Of a stretch of 64,000 nucleotides of DNA, positions 9,733 to 18,846 are shown one piece after another. Source of the DNA: JBEVJK01 sp963791325 (GTDB taxonomy: Bacteria > Pseudomonadota > Alphaproteobacteria > Rhizobiales > Rhizobiaceae). The notes under the pieces are model-generated. The model was not told where the DNA came from. It did no database searches and saw nothing but the letters and a program-made list of their open reading frames with translations. Every line of letters starts with the position of its first letter. The stretch's first letter is position 1. The DNA lies in NCBI GenBank assembly GCA_963791325.1, contig CAWBRU010000008.1, forward strand, positions 62,001 through 126,000. The letters are read 5' to 3'. The translations under genes were made by a program, and so were the position numbers.

Positions 9733-11253
9733 ATGGACGCCGCGCTTACCGGCATCAAAGTTAGCTTCGGACCGCTTGCCGCGGTGGATGACGTCTCGAT
9801 CGACATCAACGCCGGCGAGATACATGCCGTGGTGGGCGAAAACGGCGCGGGCAAATCGACGCTGATGAACGTTCTGTTCGGGCTGATCCGGCCCGACGCG
9901 GGCACCATCACGGTCGACGGCCTGGCACGCAGCTGGACGTCCGCCCAGGATGCCATCCGCGCCGGCCTCGGCATGGTCCATCAGCACTTCATGCTGCAGG
10001 AGCAGATGAGCGTCCTGGAAAACATCGTGCTTTGCGGCGAGCCGGTAGACCGCTTCGGCTTGGTCGATTTTAGGGCAGCCCGGCGCAAGCTCGCCGAAGG
10101 CTTCGAGGGTCATGGGATCGACATCGATCTCGACGCGACGGTCGGCGATCTCGCCGTCGGCCAACGCCAGGTGGTCGAGATCCTGAAAATGCTCTACCGC
10201 GATGCCCGGTTGCTGATCCTCGATGAGCCGACCGCCGTGCTCACCCCGCAGGAAAAGAACCTTCTGTTCGGGATCTTGCGCAGCTTCGCCAAGTCAGGCA
10301 GGTCGATCGTCATCATCACCCACAAACTCGACGAGGTGATGGAGATCGCCGGCCGCGTCAGCGTCATGCGTGCCGGAAGGCTGGTGTCGTCGGGGCCGCT
10401 CGCTGCAACGTCGAAGGATCGGATCGCGCGGGAAATCATCGGCGGCGACCTGCCGGCCCCCTTGAAGCTGACGCCGCGCGTGCCGGGCGGCGTGGTGCTT
10501 GCGGTCAGGAACCTGGTCGTCACGTCGCGGGACACCAGCCTCGGGCCCCTCTCCTTCGAGGTGCGGGCCGGGGAGATCATCGGCATCGCAGGTGTGACCG
10601 GAAACGGACAGGCGGCGTTGATCCAGGCGCTGACCGGTCTGCGGCCTCTCACCTCCGGCGAGATCGAATTGGCCGGCAGGCGCATCGACAGGCTGGATAT
10701 CGCCGCGCGTCGCCGTGCCGGGCAAAGCTATATCCCCGAGGACAGGCAGCGCGTCGGGCTCGCGCTGGCCGCGTCCGTGGCCGAAAACGCCAACGCCGGC
10801 CGCGACGACGTTTCCGGCTTTACCCGAGGCCCATTCCTCAACCGGAAGGCGATGGCGGCCTATGCCCGTGGGATCATCGACCGCTATCGCATCAAGGCTG
10901 CCGCCTCCTCGATCCCTGCCTCGACCCTGTCGGGCGGCAACAAGCAGAAGCTTGTCGTCGGCCGCGAATTGTCGCGCGAGACGCCGCTGGTGATCGCCGA
11001 AAACCCCACCTGGGGCGTCGATATCGGGGCGATCGAGATGATCCATGCCGAGCTGATACGGATGCGCGATTTTGGCCATGCGGTGCTGTTGGTCTCCACC
11101 GATCTTGACGAGATCCTGCGTCTGTCGGACCGGATATTCGTCATGTACTCGGGCGCGCTTTCCGATCCGATCGAAGCCGCCGAGGCCGATCGCAATCGGC
11201 TGGGTTCGTTGATGGTTTCGCGCGCCGAGGCGGCGCTGAGGAGCGTTGCATGA
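9733..11253 (+). CDS. Nucleoside ABC transporter ATP-binding protein, double ABC domain
   Basis: 506-aa ATPase with two fused ABC domains, the layout of sugar and nucleoside (RbsA/YufO-like) importers. The first domain has Walker A GENGAGKST (residues 35-43), the motif VGQRQVVEILK in place of the classic signature, and Walker B LLILDEPTAVL. The second domain is degenerate at Walker A (GVTGNGQAAL) but keeps LSGGNKQKLVVGREL and a worn Walker B (LVIAENPTWGVD), as usual in this family. Start 9733 is preferred; 9682 would add 17 residues across a hairpin. Overlaps the permease by four bases (ATGA). Confidence 0.92.
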   Translation: MDAALTGIKVSFGPLAAVDDVSIDINAGEIHAVVGENGAGKSTLMNVLFGLIRPDAGTITVDGLARSWTSAQDAIRAGLGMVHQHFMLQEQMSVLENIVLCGEPVDRFGLVDFRAARRKLAEGFEGHGIDIDLDATVGDLAVGQRQVVEILKMLYRDARLLILDEPTAVLTPQEKNLLFGILRSFAKSGRSIVIITHKLDEVMEIAGRVSVMRAGRLVSSGPLAATSKDRIAREIIGGDLPAPLKLTPRVPGGVVLAVRNLVVTSRDTSLGPLSFEVRAGEIIGIAGVTGNGQAALIQALTGLRPLTSGEIELAGRRIDRLDIAARRRAGQSYIPEDRQRVGLALAASVAENANAGRDDVSGFTRGPFLNRKAMAAYARGIIDRYRIKAAASSIPASTLSGGNKQKLVVGRELSRETPLVIAENPTWGVDIGAIEMIHAELIRMRDFGHAVLLVSTDLDEILRLSDRIFVMYSGALSDPIEAAEADRNRLGSLMVSRAEAALRSVA

Positions 11254-12320
11254 CGGCGCGCCCTGCGAGCTTGCTGGCCGGCAGCCTGCTTGCATGGATC
11301 TTCACGCTGGCCTGGATCCTGGCGATCCTTGCCGCGCTGATGCTGGTGGTCGCGGCGCCGTTCGGCGACGCCCTGTCGGGCTTCATCAGCGGCGCCTTCG
11401 GCGGCCGCCGTCTCGCCTACCTGATGGCAACGCTATCGCGCGCCACATTGATCATCGGCATGGCAATTTCGGTCCTGCTGTCGTTCCGCGCCGGGCTGTT
11501 CAACATCGGCGGCGAAGGCCAGCTGGTGGCGGGCGGCCTTGTGTCGGCGCTGACGGCGATCCTGCTCCCCGGTCCGCCGCTCATGGTTCTCCTCGCCGCC
11601 CTCCTTGCCGGCATGGTGGCGGGCATGCTCTGGGCGCTGCTTGCGGGCGTCCTCTACGTCTATGTCGGCGTTCCGCTGCTGGTCGGATCGCTGCTGCTGA
11701 ATTTCCCGATCCGCTACATTGCGTCCTATCTCGTCGCGCACCCGTTCCGCGACGTGCAGTCGGGCATGCTGCAATCGCATCTCGTGCCGGACGGCACATG
11801 GCTTGCCTATCTCCCGGGCGTCAGACTGGACGTCGGCATCCTCTTCGTCGCCGTGATCAGCATCTTGGCGGTCATCTACAGCCACGCCACCTTGCATGGC
11901 TACCAGGCGCGGCTGAACGGCCTCTCCGCCGAGTTTGCCCGCACCGTCGGCCTCCCGGTCCGACGTCTCGCCCTGCAGACGCTCGCGCTGAGCGGCGGCA
12001 TCGCCGGGCTGGTCGGGGCGCTGGCGGTGTTTGGCGTCCACCACCGCTACATCGACGGCATGCTCGTCCAGCCGCTCTATGCGTGGACCGGCATCATCGC
12101 CGTGCTGCTGGTCGGCATGATCCCCTGGCTGGTTCCCTTCTCTGGATTCTTCTTCGCCGCGATCCAGACCGGCGCAGCGGGGATGGAGCGCACGGCCGGC
12201 GTGCCGAAGGAGATCGCGCTGGTGATGCAGGCGGTGATCATTCTGTTCGTCGCCAGCCGGGTATCCGGCGCGCTGCTCTCGTCGCAGAACCGACAACGGG
12301 CCTCCGACGATGGGTCTTGA
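11250..12320 (+). CDS. Nucleoside ABC transporter permease 1
   Basis: 356-aa inner-membrane permease of the branched-chain/ribose-type family (BPD_transp_2, YufP-like). About eight to nine hydrophobic helices are visible, with the conserved FRAGLFNIGGEGQL motif (about residues 76-89) that marks nucleoside and simple-sugar permeases. Start overlaps the ATPase stop (ATGA); end overlaps the next permease by 11 bp. Confidence 0.92.
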   Translation: MTARPASLLAGSLLAWIFTLAWILAILAALMLVVAAPFGDALSGFISGAFGGRRLAYLMATLSRATLIIGMAISVLLSFRAGLFNIGGEGQLVAGGLVSALTAILLPGPPLMVLLAALLAGMVAGMLWALLAGVLYVYVGVPLLVGSLLLNFPIRYIASYLVAHPFRDVQSGMLQSHLVPDGTWLAYLPGVRLDVGILFVAVISILAVIYSHATLHGYQARLNGLSAEFARTVGLPVRRLALQTLALSGGIAGLVGALAVFGVHHRYIDGMLVQPLYAWTGIIAVLLVGMIPWLVPFSGFFFAAIQTGAAGMERTAGVPKEIALVMQAVIILFVASRVSGALLSSQNRQRASDDGS

Positions 12321-13215
12321 CCTGCTTTTCGACGCCTCGTTCCTTGCTTCCGTGCCGCGCTTCGTGACGCCGATCCTGCTCGCCTCGCTCGGCGGCGCCA
12401 TCTGTGAGCGCGCCGGCGTCTTCAATATCGCGCTCGAAGGGATGATGCTGATCGGCGCCTTCTTTGCCGTCGTCGGCGCCTACCTTTCGGGGTCGCCCTA
12501 TGTCGGCGCGTTGGCCGCCCTTCTCTCCGGCATGGCCTTGGGGGCGCTGTTTGCCGAGTTCAACCTGCGCAGGGGTGGCGATTCCATCGTCGTGTCGATC
12601 GCCATCAATCTGCTTGCTGCAGGCATGTCCACATTTCTGCTGCGGGCGATCTTCGGGGTCGCCGGCGCATTCAACGATCCGGCCATCGCCGGCTTCGAAC
12701 CCATTCGCGTACCGTGGCTCGAACGGGTTGCGGTGCTCGGCGATCTGCTGAGCGGGCAATCGATCCTGTTCTACCTGGCGCTGCTGCTCGTCTATGTTCT
12801 GCAGATCTTCTTCGTCCGCCATCGACTGGGCTTGCGCATGCGTGCCGCCGGTGAGAATCCGGCGGCGCTGAGGGCCGGCGGCGTCGATCCTCGCTGGGTA
12901 CAATGCGCGGCGCTGTTGATCTGCGGCGCACTCTGCGGCCTTGCCGGCGCCCAGCTTTCGATAGCCAACGTCCACCTTTTCGTCGAGAACATGAGCGCCG
13001 GCCGGGGCTGGATCGCGGTGGTCGCGGTGCTGCTGTCGCGCGGGCGGCCATGGCCGCTGTTGTTCATCGCCGTGCTGTTCGGCATGGTGGACAGCCTGTC
13101 GTTTCGGGTGCAGGGCCTTGGCCTGCCGCAGCAATTCACAGACATGATGCCCTACCTCGCGACCCTCATCGTGCTCACCGTGCTCTCCTGGTGGCGGATG
13201 CGGCGACAGGCCTAG
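12310..13215 (+). CDS. Nucleoside ABC transporter permease 2
   Basis: 301-aa partner permease (YufQ-like). The family motif appears as CERAGVFNIALEGMMLIGA near residues 33-51, followed by several membrane helices and the EAA-like loop LGLRMRAAGENPAALRAGGVD (about residues 174-194) that contacts the ATPase. It overlaps the previous gene and its TAG stop shares bases with the upstream region of the deaminase gene, so the operon is compact. Confidence 0.92.
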   Translation: MGLDLLFDASFLASVPRFVTPILLASLGGAICERAGVFNIALEGMMLIGAFFAVVGAYLSGSPYVGALAALLSGMALGALFAEFNLRRGGDSIVVSIAINLLAAGMSTFLLRAIFGVAGAFNDPAIAGFEPIRVPWLERVAVLGDLLSGQSILFYLALLLVYVLQIFFVRHRLGLRMRAAGENPAALRAGGVDPRWVQCAALLICGALCGLAGAQLSIANVHLFVENMSAGRGWIAVVAVLLSRGRPWPLLFIAVLFGMVDSLSFRVQGLGLPQQFTDMMPYLATLIVLTVLSWWRMRRQA

Positions 13216-13229
13216 TGCGGAGCTCTGAT

Positions 13230-14546
13230 GTGACCGATCTCGTCATCAACAACGCAACCGTCGTGACCTGCGACGCAGGAGGCACGGTCATCGACAGGGG
13301 TGGCGTCGCGGTCGCCGGTGGGCGCATCGTCGCGCTCGGAACCGCCGAGCAGCTGGCCGCCGTCGCTGCGCACGCCCTGAACGTGGTTGACGGCAGCGGC
13401 CATATCCTGATGCCCGGCATCGTCAACACGCATTGCCACGCCGCCGACAGCCTGTTCCGTGGCTTGGTCGAGAATTTGCCGCTGGAGCCTTGGCTGCAGA
13501 CCGTCTGGAAGGCCGAGGGGGCCATTCTCAACGCTCAAACGTCCCGGCTGGGCAGCGTGCTCGGCTTCGCCGAATTGTTGCTGTCCGGCGTCACGACAGT
13601 CATGGATATGTTCTGGTATCCGTTCGAAACGGTCGCGGCAGCGCGGCAGGTCGGCCTGCGCGTTTCGACCGGCGGCATCTTCTTCGATCCGGCAGGGGTC
13701 ACTTCGCTGTCGATCGAGGAGCGGGTCGCCGAGGCCGAGCGCTTCTTCGAGGCCTTCGGCGGCGCCGAAGACGTGTTCGCGGCAGCCATGCCGCATGGTG
13801 CCTACACCGTCAGCCCCGACAATCTGAAGGCGGCCTGGAAGGTCGCCCACCAATGCGGCGGCCTGTTTTGCACGCACTGCGCTGAGACGCGCGCCGAGCA
13901 GCAGGATGTCGCAACGCGCTACGGCCGCAGCGTTGTGCGCCACCTTGCCCATCTCGGCTGCCTGGATCGGCACACGGTGCTGGCGCATTGCGTTCACCTC
14001 GATGATGAGGAGCTCGACATCATCGCCGGCACGGGGGCGCATGTCGCGCACAACCCGATGTCCAACATGAAGCTTGCATCCGGCTTCGCGCGCGTGCCGG
14101 AGATGCTGGACCGAGGCATCAATGTTTCGCTCGGCACCGACGGTGCGCTCTCCGGCAACGACCTCGACATGTGGCTGGCGCTCAGGCTGGCGGCGACCAT
14201 TCACAAGGGCTTCACCGGGCGTGCCGACCTGATCTCGACCCGGCAGGCTTTGGACATGCTGACCACCAACGGTGCGAAAGCGCTCGGTGCCGCGGACCGG
14301 ATCGGCAGCCTCGAGCCCGGCAAATTCGCCGACATGGTTCTGATCGACATCAAGCGGCCGCATGCCGTCCCGCTCTTCAATCCGCTGACGCATCTCGTCT
14401 ATTCGGCCGGCAAATCCGACGTGCGGCACGTCTTTCTGGCCGGCGAGCAGGTCGTCCGCGACGGCCAGCTCACCCGCCTTTCGCTCGACGACACGCTGGC
14501 CGCCGTCGAAGACTTGGTGCCGAGCATCAAAGCGGCGGTGGCCTGA
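13230..14546 (+). CDS. Amidohydrolase, nucleobase/nucleoside deaminase-like (SsnA/MtaD superfamily)
   Basis: 438-aa metal-dependent hydrolase of the ATZ/TRZ and guanine-deaminase branch, acting in the cytoplasm. The metal ligands are seen as H68-C-H70 (NTHCHAADSLFRG), a Glu/His pair in THCAETRAEQ, a His in VLAHCVHL and the catalytic Asp in SLGTDGALSGND. The start is a GTG at 13230 with GGAG seven bases upstream; the nearby ATG at 13228 is out of frame. Position between a nucleoside importer and a nucleoside phosphorylase suggests deamination of a purine or modified nucleoside; the exact substrate is not readable. Confidence 0.85.
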   Translation: MTDLVINNATVVTCDAGGTVIDRGGVAVAGGRIVALGTAEQLAAVAAHALNVVDGSGHILMPGIVNTHCHAADSLFRGLVENLPLEPWLQTVWKAEGAILNAQTSRLGSVLGFAELLLSGVTTVMDMFWYPFETVAAARQVGLRVSTGGIFFDPAGVTSLSIEERVAEAERFFEAFGGAEDVFAAAMPHGAYTVSPDNLKAAWKVAHQCGGLFCTHCAETRAEQQDVATRYGRSVVRHLAHLGCLDRHTVLAHCVHLDDEELDIIAGTGAHVAHNPMSNMKLASGFARVPEMLDRGINVSLGTDGALSGNDLDMWLALRLAATIHKGFTGRADLISTRQALDMLTTNGAKALGAADRIGSLEPGKFADMVLIDIKRPHAVPLFNPLTHLVYSAGKSDVRHVFLAGEQVVRDGQLTRLSLDDTLAAVEDLVPSIKAAVA

Positions 14547-15415
14547 TGGCGACTTACCTGATGGACAGCCAGGCCGAGCGACTGGCGCGCGCCCATCTGT
14601 CGGTCGCAAAACGCGCCGGCGCGCCCTGCGAGGTTGCGCTGGTGCTGGGCTCAGGTCTCGGCGAGCTCGCCGAGGCCGTGACGGGCGCCACCATCATCCC
14701 CTATGATGAAATCGAGGGATTTCCGGTCTCGACCGCGCCGGGCCACAAAGGCCGGTTGGTCATCGGCTCTCTGTTCGGCCGGCGCAGTGTGGCCATGCAG
14801 GGACGCTTTCACCTCTATGAGGGATGGCACCCGCGCGACATTGCTCTCGCCGTCTATTTGCTGACCCGGCTCGGCGCTGCCACGTTTATCGTCACCAATG
14901 CAGCGGGCGGGCTCAACGCGGACTTCGCGGCGGGCGACATCATGCTGATCGACGATCATTTGAACTTCACCGGCACCAGTCCGCTGATCGGGGCCAACGA
15001 CGATGCGCTCGGTCTGCGCTTTCCCGATCAATCCCGCCTCTACGATCCGGATCTGGCGGAGCTTGCCATGGCGTCGGCCAGGCGCACAGGCACTCACATG
15101 CGGCGCGGCATCTATGTCGGCGTCAACGGTCCGGAGCTCGAGACCTCGGCCGAGCGCCGCTTCTTCCGTTCTGCCGGCGGCGATGCGGTGGGGATGTCGA
15201 CCGTGATCGAAGTGATCGCCGCCAATCACGCCGGGATGAAGGTGCTCGGGCTCTCGGCCGTCGCCAATGCCGCCACGGGTGGCGCCGACCAGCAGCCCGA
15301 CACGGTCGAATCGGTCACAGCGATGGCCGCCTTGTGCGGCGTCAAGATTGCCGCGGTGCTTGCCGATCTGTTGCCGAGACTGCCGGCCGGGACCTCAGCT
15401 TCCCGGGCCGGCTGA
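14546..15415 (+). CDS. Purine-nucleoside phosphorylase (trimeric type)
   Basis: 289-aa enzyme that splits purine nucleosides with phosphate into base and ribose-1-phosphate. Class motifs: LVLGSGLGELAEAV (phosphate loop, about residues 34-47), GHKGRLVIG, GRFHLYEGW and VTNAAGGLNADFAAGDIM, all typical of the trimeric PNP/XapA/MTAP group. ATG overlaps the deaminase stop (TGATG). Last gene of the nucleoside import and salvage operon; its stop lies 4 bp from that of the convergent gene at 15420. Confidence 0.92.
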   Translation: MATYLMDSQAERLARAHLSVAKRAGAPCEVALVLGSGLGELAEAVTGATIIPYDEIEGFPVSTAPGHKGRLVIGSLFGRRSVAMQGRFHLYEGWHPRDIALAVYLLTRLGAATFIVTNAAGGLNADFAAGDIMLIDDHLNFTGTSPLIGANDDALGLRFPDQSRLYDPDLAELAMASARRTGTHMRRGIYVGVNGPELETSAERRFFRSAGGDAVGMSTVIEVIAANHAGMKVLGLSAVANAATGGADQQPDTVESVTAMAALCGVKIAAVLADLLPRLPAGTSASRAG

Positions 15416-15419
15416 TCTC

Positions 15420-15932
15420 TCAGGGCTTGCGGCTCGGCGCAACGAACGGGTTTGTCTCGGTCGATTCGGTGTTCTTCGTATAGCAGGTGTCGAGGCGTTC
15501 GAGCCCCGCGGCACTCTTGTCGAGAGCCACCGAAATGGTCGATCCCGCACCTTTCACGTCGAGTTCGTCGGCGAGCCGCAGCGCTTTCAGAAAGCGCTCA
15601 TCCTCGATGGCGAGCGAAACCGCGTTCTTGGAAGCGTTGACGTTGGTCATGATCGACGTCGAACCGGCGATGAGGTCGACGGGGTAGGAGTCGCCGCGCT
15701 TCAGGCGCCAACGCGGCGAGGCCATTCTGAGCTCAAGACCTCCGGCATCCCGCGAGAAGCTGACGTCGATCCCATCCTCGGTCGTCCGGCGCATGACGCA
15801 GCGCTGGAAGTCGGCACCCCGGTAGCTCGCCTCGATCTGCCATGGTCCAATCGCGACAGCCTCGTTGGCGTCGTCTTGAGCATTGGCGAGAGCCGGGCAG
15901 AGCAGGCAGAGCGACAGGAGGATGGCACGCAA
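15420..15932 (-). CDS. Secreted hypothetical protein
   Basis: 170-aa protein with a clear signal peptide (MRAILLSLCLLCPALANAQ). The mature part is beta-rich with two cysteines (FQRCVMRR and TCYTKN) that may pair. No catalytic motif is seen and I do not recognise the family. It converges with the phosphorylase gene at a 4-bp gap and is divergent from the MFS gene. Confidence 0.7.
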   Translation of the reverse strand: MRAILLSLCLLCPALANAQDDANEAVAIGPWQIEASYRGADFQRCVMRRTTEDGIDVSFSRDAGGLELRMASPRWRLKRGDSYPVDLIAGSTSIMTNVNASKNAVSLAIEDERFLKALRLADELDVKGAGSTISVALDKSAAGLERLDTCYTKNTESTETNPFVAPSRKP

Positions 15933-16179
15933 TTTGCAGCTCCGATCATGGCAAGGGCGGAAACCGCCCCGGCAGCATCAACGAGCCAGATCTTGAACAG
16001 TTCCAGCCGAACAAAGCAGCGACCGCGCGCCAACAGCCGCGCTCCAGGCAAACACGATGAACTCGGCTGTCGTTGCTTGTGAGCGAAACTCAAAGCTCAT
16101 ATGATGTGTCTGAGCCGACCAGCAGCCAAAACTTCGTTCCGATATAGCCGCAGGGCAAATCCGCCTTGGGAGGAGTTCG

Positions 16180-17433
16180 ATGGCCACGCTCCGGGTCTCG
16201 ATCGGCGCTCTGACCGTCCTGGCGGTCACCTACATCGTCAATGCAATGGACCGGGGGGTCTTCCCGGTCCTGCTGGGCGATGTCGACGCTCAGTATCGTT
16301 TCAGCCTCGCGACCGGCGGACTTCTTGCCACCATCTTCACCTTCGGGCTCGGCATCGGCGGGCTCCCCGCCGGCTACCTGTTCAAGCGATGGTCCCGCAA
16401 GACGGTCGCCGTCAGCGGCATCATCATCTATTCGGGCTGCACGATTCTGACATGCTGGGCGGTCGGCTTCCTGGACATGGCGTTTTACCGGATCGTCTCC
16501 GGGGTCGGCGAAGCATTCCAGAACGTGGCGATCTTCACCATTGCGGGGGCCTGGTTCGTGAATGACCGAACCCTGGCGTTCGGTGTTCTCAACCTCGCTT
16601 ATGCGTTGGGCTCATTCATCGGCCCGCGTTGGGCAGCGCACATGCTGGCCGCCTACGGAAGCTGGCAGCTCCCGCTGACCATCTATGGCATACTGGGCCT
16701 GCTTGGTGCCGTTCTCTTCATCCTGCTTGTGCCGAGAAGCTTCAGCGAGGCCCAACCGGAGGCCCGCGATCCGAATCCCGGCCGCAAGACCGACATTCCG
16801 GAAGGCCTCATCAACCGGAACACGGGCCTGCTCACCTTTGCCTCGATGGCAGGGGGTCTGGCGGCCTATGGCTATCTGGCGCTCTACCCGACCTATCTGC
16901 GGACCGAATTGCACTTTTCGATAGAGGATGCCGGCGCTGCCGCCAGCATGTACGGCGTGGGCGCCGCCGCGGGAATCGTCTGCGGCTACATGGCGGATCG
17001 CATCAGCCAGAAATGGATCACCATCGCTGCCCTGTCGGTGCTCGCCGCCACCTCTTATCTCATCTTCAATGTCGCCACGAGCCTCGATCTCCAAAGGCTG
17101 CTGTCGGCGGTCCAGGGTGCGGCATTCAGCGGCTTCCTGTTCGTCAACAATTACTCGCTGATGCAGCGCTCGGTGCGGACACCGCTGATCGGCCGGGCAT
17201 CGGGACTGATGCTTGCGGCCGTGAACATTCCGGCGGCCGGTTCAGGCTACGCGATGGCCAGATTGGTCTCCTGGCTCGGATGGAGCACGGCATCCGTTCT
17301 GCAGATGACGCTGCTGACCGGGGTCGCGGCCGTGGCAATGCTGTTCTTTTCACCTCGACAGACCGACAGGCCGCGCCGGGGCGGCTTCTTCGGCATCGCA
17401 GACAAGCCCGTGGCGCGATCACTCACCTCTTGA
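16180..17433 (+). CDS. Major facilitator superfamily transporter
   Basis: 417-aa inner-membrane transporter with two sets of six helices. The loop between helices 2 and 3 reads GYLFKRWSRKTVAVSG, the MFS signature with basic residues, and the central loop (about residues 185-210) is hydrophilic. Helix 1 holds an Asp (NAMDRGVFPV) as in anion/organic-acid symporters (ACS-like). GGAGG precedes the ATG. A LysR regulator and an alpha/beta hydrolase follow on the same strand, suggesting uptake and breakdown of one organic compound. Substrate unknown. Confidence 0.88.
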   Translation: MATLRVSIGALTVLAVTYIVNAMDRGVFPVLLGDVDAQYRFSLATGGLLATIFTFGLGIGGLPAGYLFKRWSRKTVAVSGIIIYSGCTILTCWAVGFLDMAFYRIVSGVGEAFQNVAIFTIAGAWFVNDRTLAFGVLNLAYALGSFIGPRWAAHMLAAYGSWQLPLTIYGILGLLGAVLFILLVPRSFSEAQPEARDPNPGRKTDIPEGLINRNTGLLTFASMAGGLAAYGYLALYPTYLRTELHFSIEDAGAAASMYGVGAAAGIVCGYMADRISQKWITIAALSVLAATSYLIFNVATSLDLQRLLSAVQGAAFSGFLFVNNYSLMQRSVRTPLIGRASGLMLAAVNIPAAGSGYAMARLVSWLGWSTASVLQMTLLTGVAAVAMLFFSPRQTDRPRRGGFFGIADKPVARSLTS

Positions 17434-17613
17434 GCAACCCACCACCCCGGCTTGGCGGGCGGGCGGGCGTCTTCAGGTTGGTTCCGCCCCGCCGCATGGG
17501 GGGCGGCACGCGATTCAACCCCTAGTTTATTCTCGGATCCTCACGAATGCCATAACGATCCCAGTTTGACCGTTGCCTCAAAGGCAACGCCTCGAAGCGG
17601 CGAGGTCCCAGGC

Positions 17614-18534
17614 ATGGAGTTCACGGCCCTTCGCTATTTCACCGCAACGGCTCAGGCCGGCTCCATTCGCACCGCGGCCGACCGGCTTCATGTGTCGCCG
17701 TCGGCCATCAGCCGCCAGATCGCCAAGCTCGAGCATGAACTGCGTGCTCCGATCTTCGACCGCCGGGCGCAAGGCATGAAGCTGACGCCGGCCGGCGAGA
17801 TCCTGCTGTCGAAGTTCGACACCGTGATGCGCGAGTTTTCGCGCGTGAAGTCGCACATTGCCGCGCTGCAGAACCTGCAGGCAGGCCGGGTCGACATCTA
17901 CAGCTTCCAAACCGCAATCGAGAGCTTCGTGGCCCCGGTCCTGAACCGGTTCCACGTGCAATATCCGAACGTTACCTTCAACGTTCGGATGAGCAGCACG
18001 GACGAAGCCATCGAGGCGCTGATTTCCGGCGAGGCGGAAATCGGGCTCGTCATCAATGCGCCCGAGCGCGACGATGTCGCCCGCGTCGAAGTGTTTCGCG
18101 ACCGCATGGTCGCGGCATTTTCGCCCAAGCATCCGCTCGTCGACCGCAACACGCTGTCGTTGCGCGACCTCAAGGACTTCCCGTTCGTGCTCACCGAGCC
18201 TTCATTCGGCCTTCGCCAGCAGCTCGATCGTGTCTTTGCCAGGCACGAGTTCACGCCCGAAACCTTCTGTGTGACCAACTCGCTGGCGCTTGTGAAGGAG
18301 GTGGCGGGAATCGGCAGGCAATGCACGCTGCTGCCGAGTTTCGCGGTCGAGCAGGAACTCGCCAAGGATTCGCTGCGCATAGCGGCCGTGGAAGAGTTTG
18401 CCGACGAGCCTTTGGTGTTCTGCGTCTGTTTCCGAAGCGAACGGTCGCTGTCACCGGCTGCGAAGGTGTTCATGGACACCGTGATCGACTACTGCGGCCG
18501 CTATTCCCGCGCCCAACCTCATTCGCCCGAGTAA
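17614..18534 (+). CDS. LysR-family transcriptional regulator
   Basis: 306-aa regulator. The N-terminal winged helix is at residues 1-60 (MEFTALRYFTATAQAGS, then AADRLHVSPSAISRQIAKLE). The periplasmic-binding-like effector domain follows from about residue 90. Start chosen at 17614 where the conserved HTH begins; the open frame extends upstream without conserved content. It lies between an MFS transporter and an alpha/beta hydrolase and likely controls one or both. A CCGCCCC/GGGGCGG hairpin in the 17485-17513 area probably ends the MFS transcript. Confidence 0.9.
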   Translation: MEFTALRYFTATAQAGSIRTAADRLHVSPSAISRQIAKLEHELRAPIFDRRAQGMKLTPAGEILLSKFDTVMREFSRVKSHIAALQNLQAGRVDIYSFQTAIESFVAPVLNRFHVQYPNVTFNVRMSSTDEAIEALISGEAEIGLVINAPERDDVARVEVFRDRMVAAFSPKHPLVDRNTLSLRDLKDFPFVLTEPSFGLRQQLDRVFARHEFTPETFCVTNSLALVKEVAGIGRQCTLLPSFAVEQELAKDSLRIAAVEEFADEPLVFCVCFRSERSLSPAAKVFMDTVIDYCGRYSRAQPHSPE

Positions 18535-18846
18535 CGGCTGGCGATCGCTCGTTCGCGCTTGCGGCAGCGTCGTCGGGTGGGGAGCCGGCTCCCCGCAGCG
18601 CTCGGAGATCGAACCGGGCTCCCCCTTAATCCGCTCGGCCTTCCGGGAAGCTTAACCACGATGCGGTAAAATCCGGTCGGTCGCCTGATGAGATCTCAGG
18701 TCGGTCGCTTGACAAATATCTGCAGTAAGGGCAGCAACAGAGCGCGTTACATTTTGGGCAACGGACCGGTATCGGGATTGATATGGCGTCCAAATCGATT
18801 GGGGGCCACTCTTCCTTGCCCATTTCACCCCAGTGGAGAGCCTTCA
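18535..18846. other. Intergenic region, no gene seen
   Basis: 312 bp between the LysR gene and the hydrolase gene. No ORF with credible coding features, no recognised RNA fold and no repeat copy was found. The 3' part is less GC-rich (around 18700-18790) and probably holds the hydrolase promoter. Confidence 0.45.

Noticed and set aside
8509..11253. Very long open frame (914 codons) covering the BMP gene and ATPase
   Set aside because: The first 390 codons are an out-of-frame reading of the BMP gene with Arg/Gly-rich composition; only the part from 9733 is the real ATPase.
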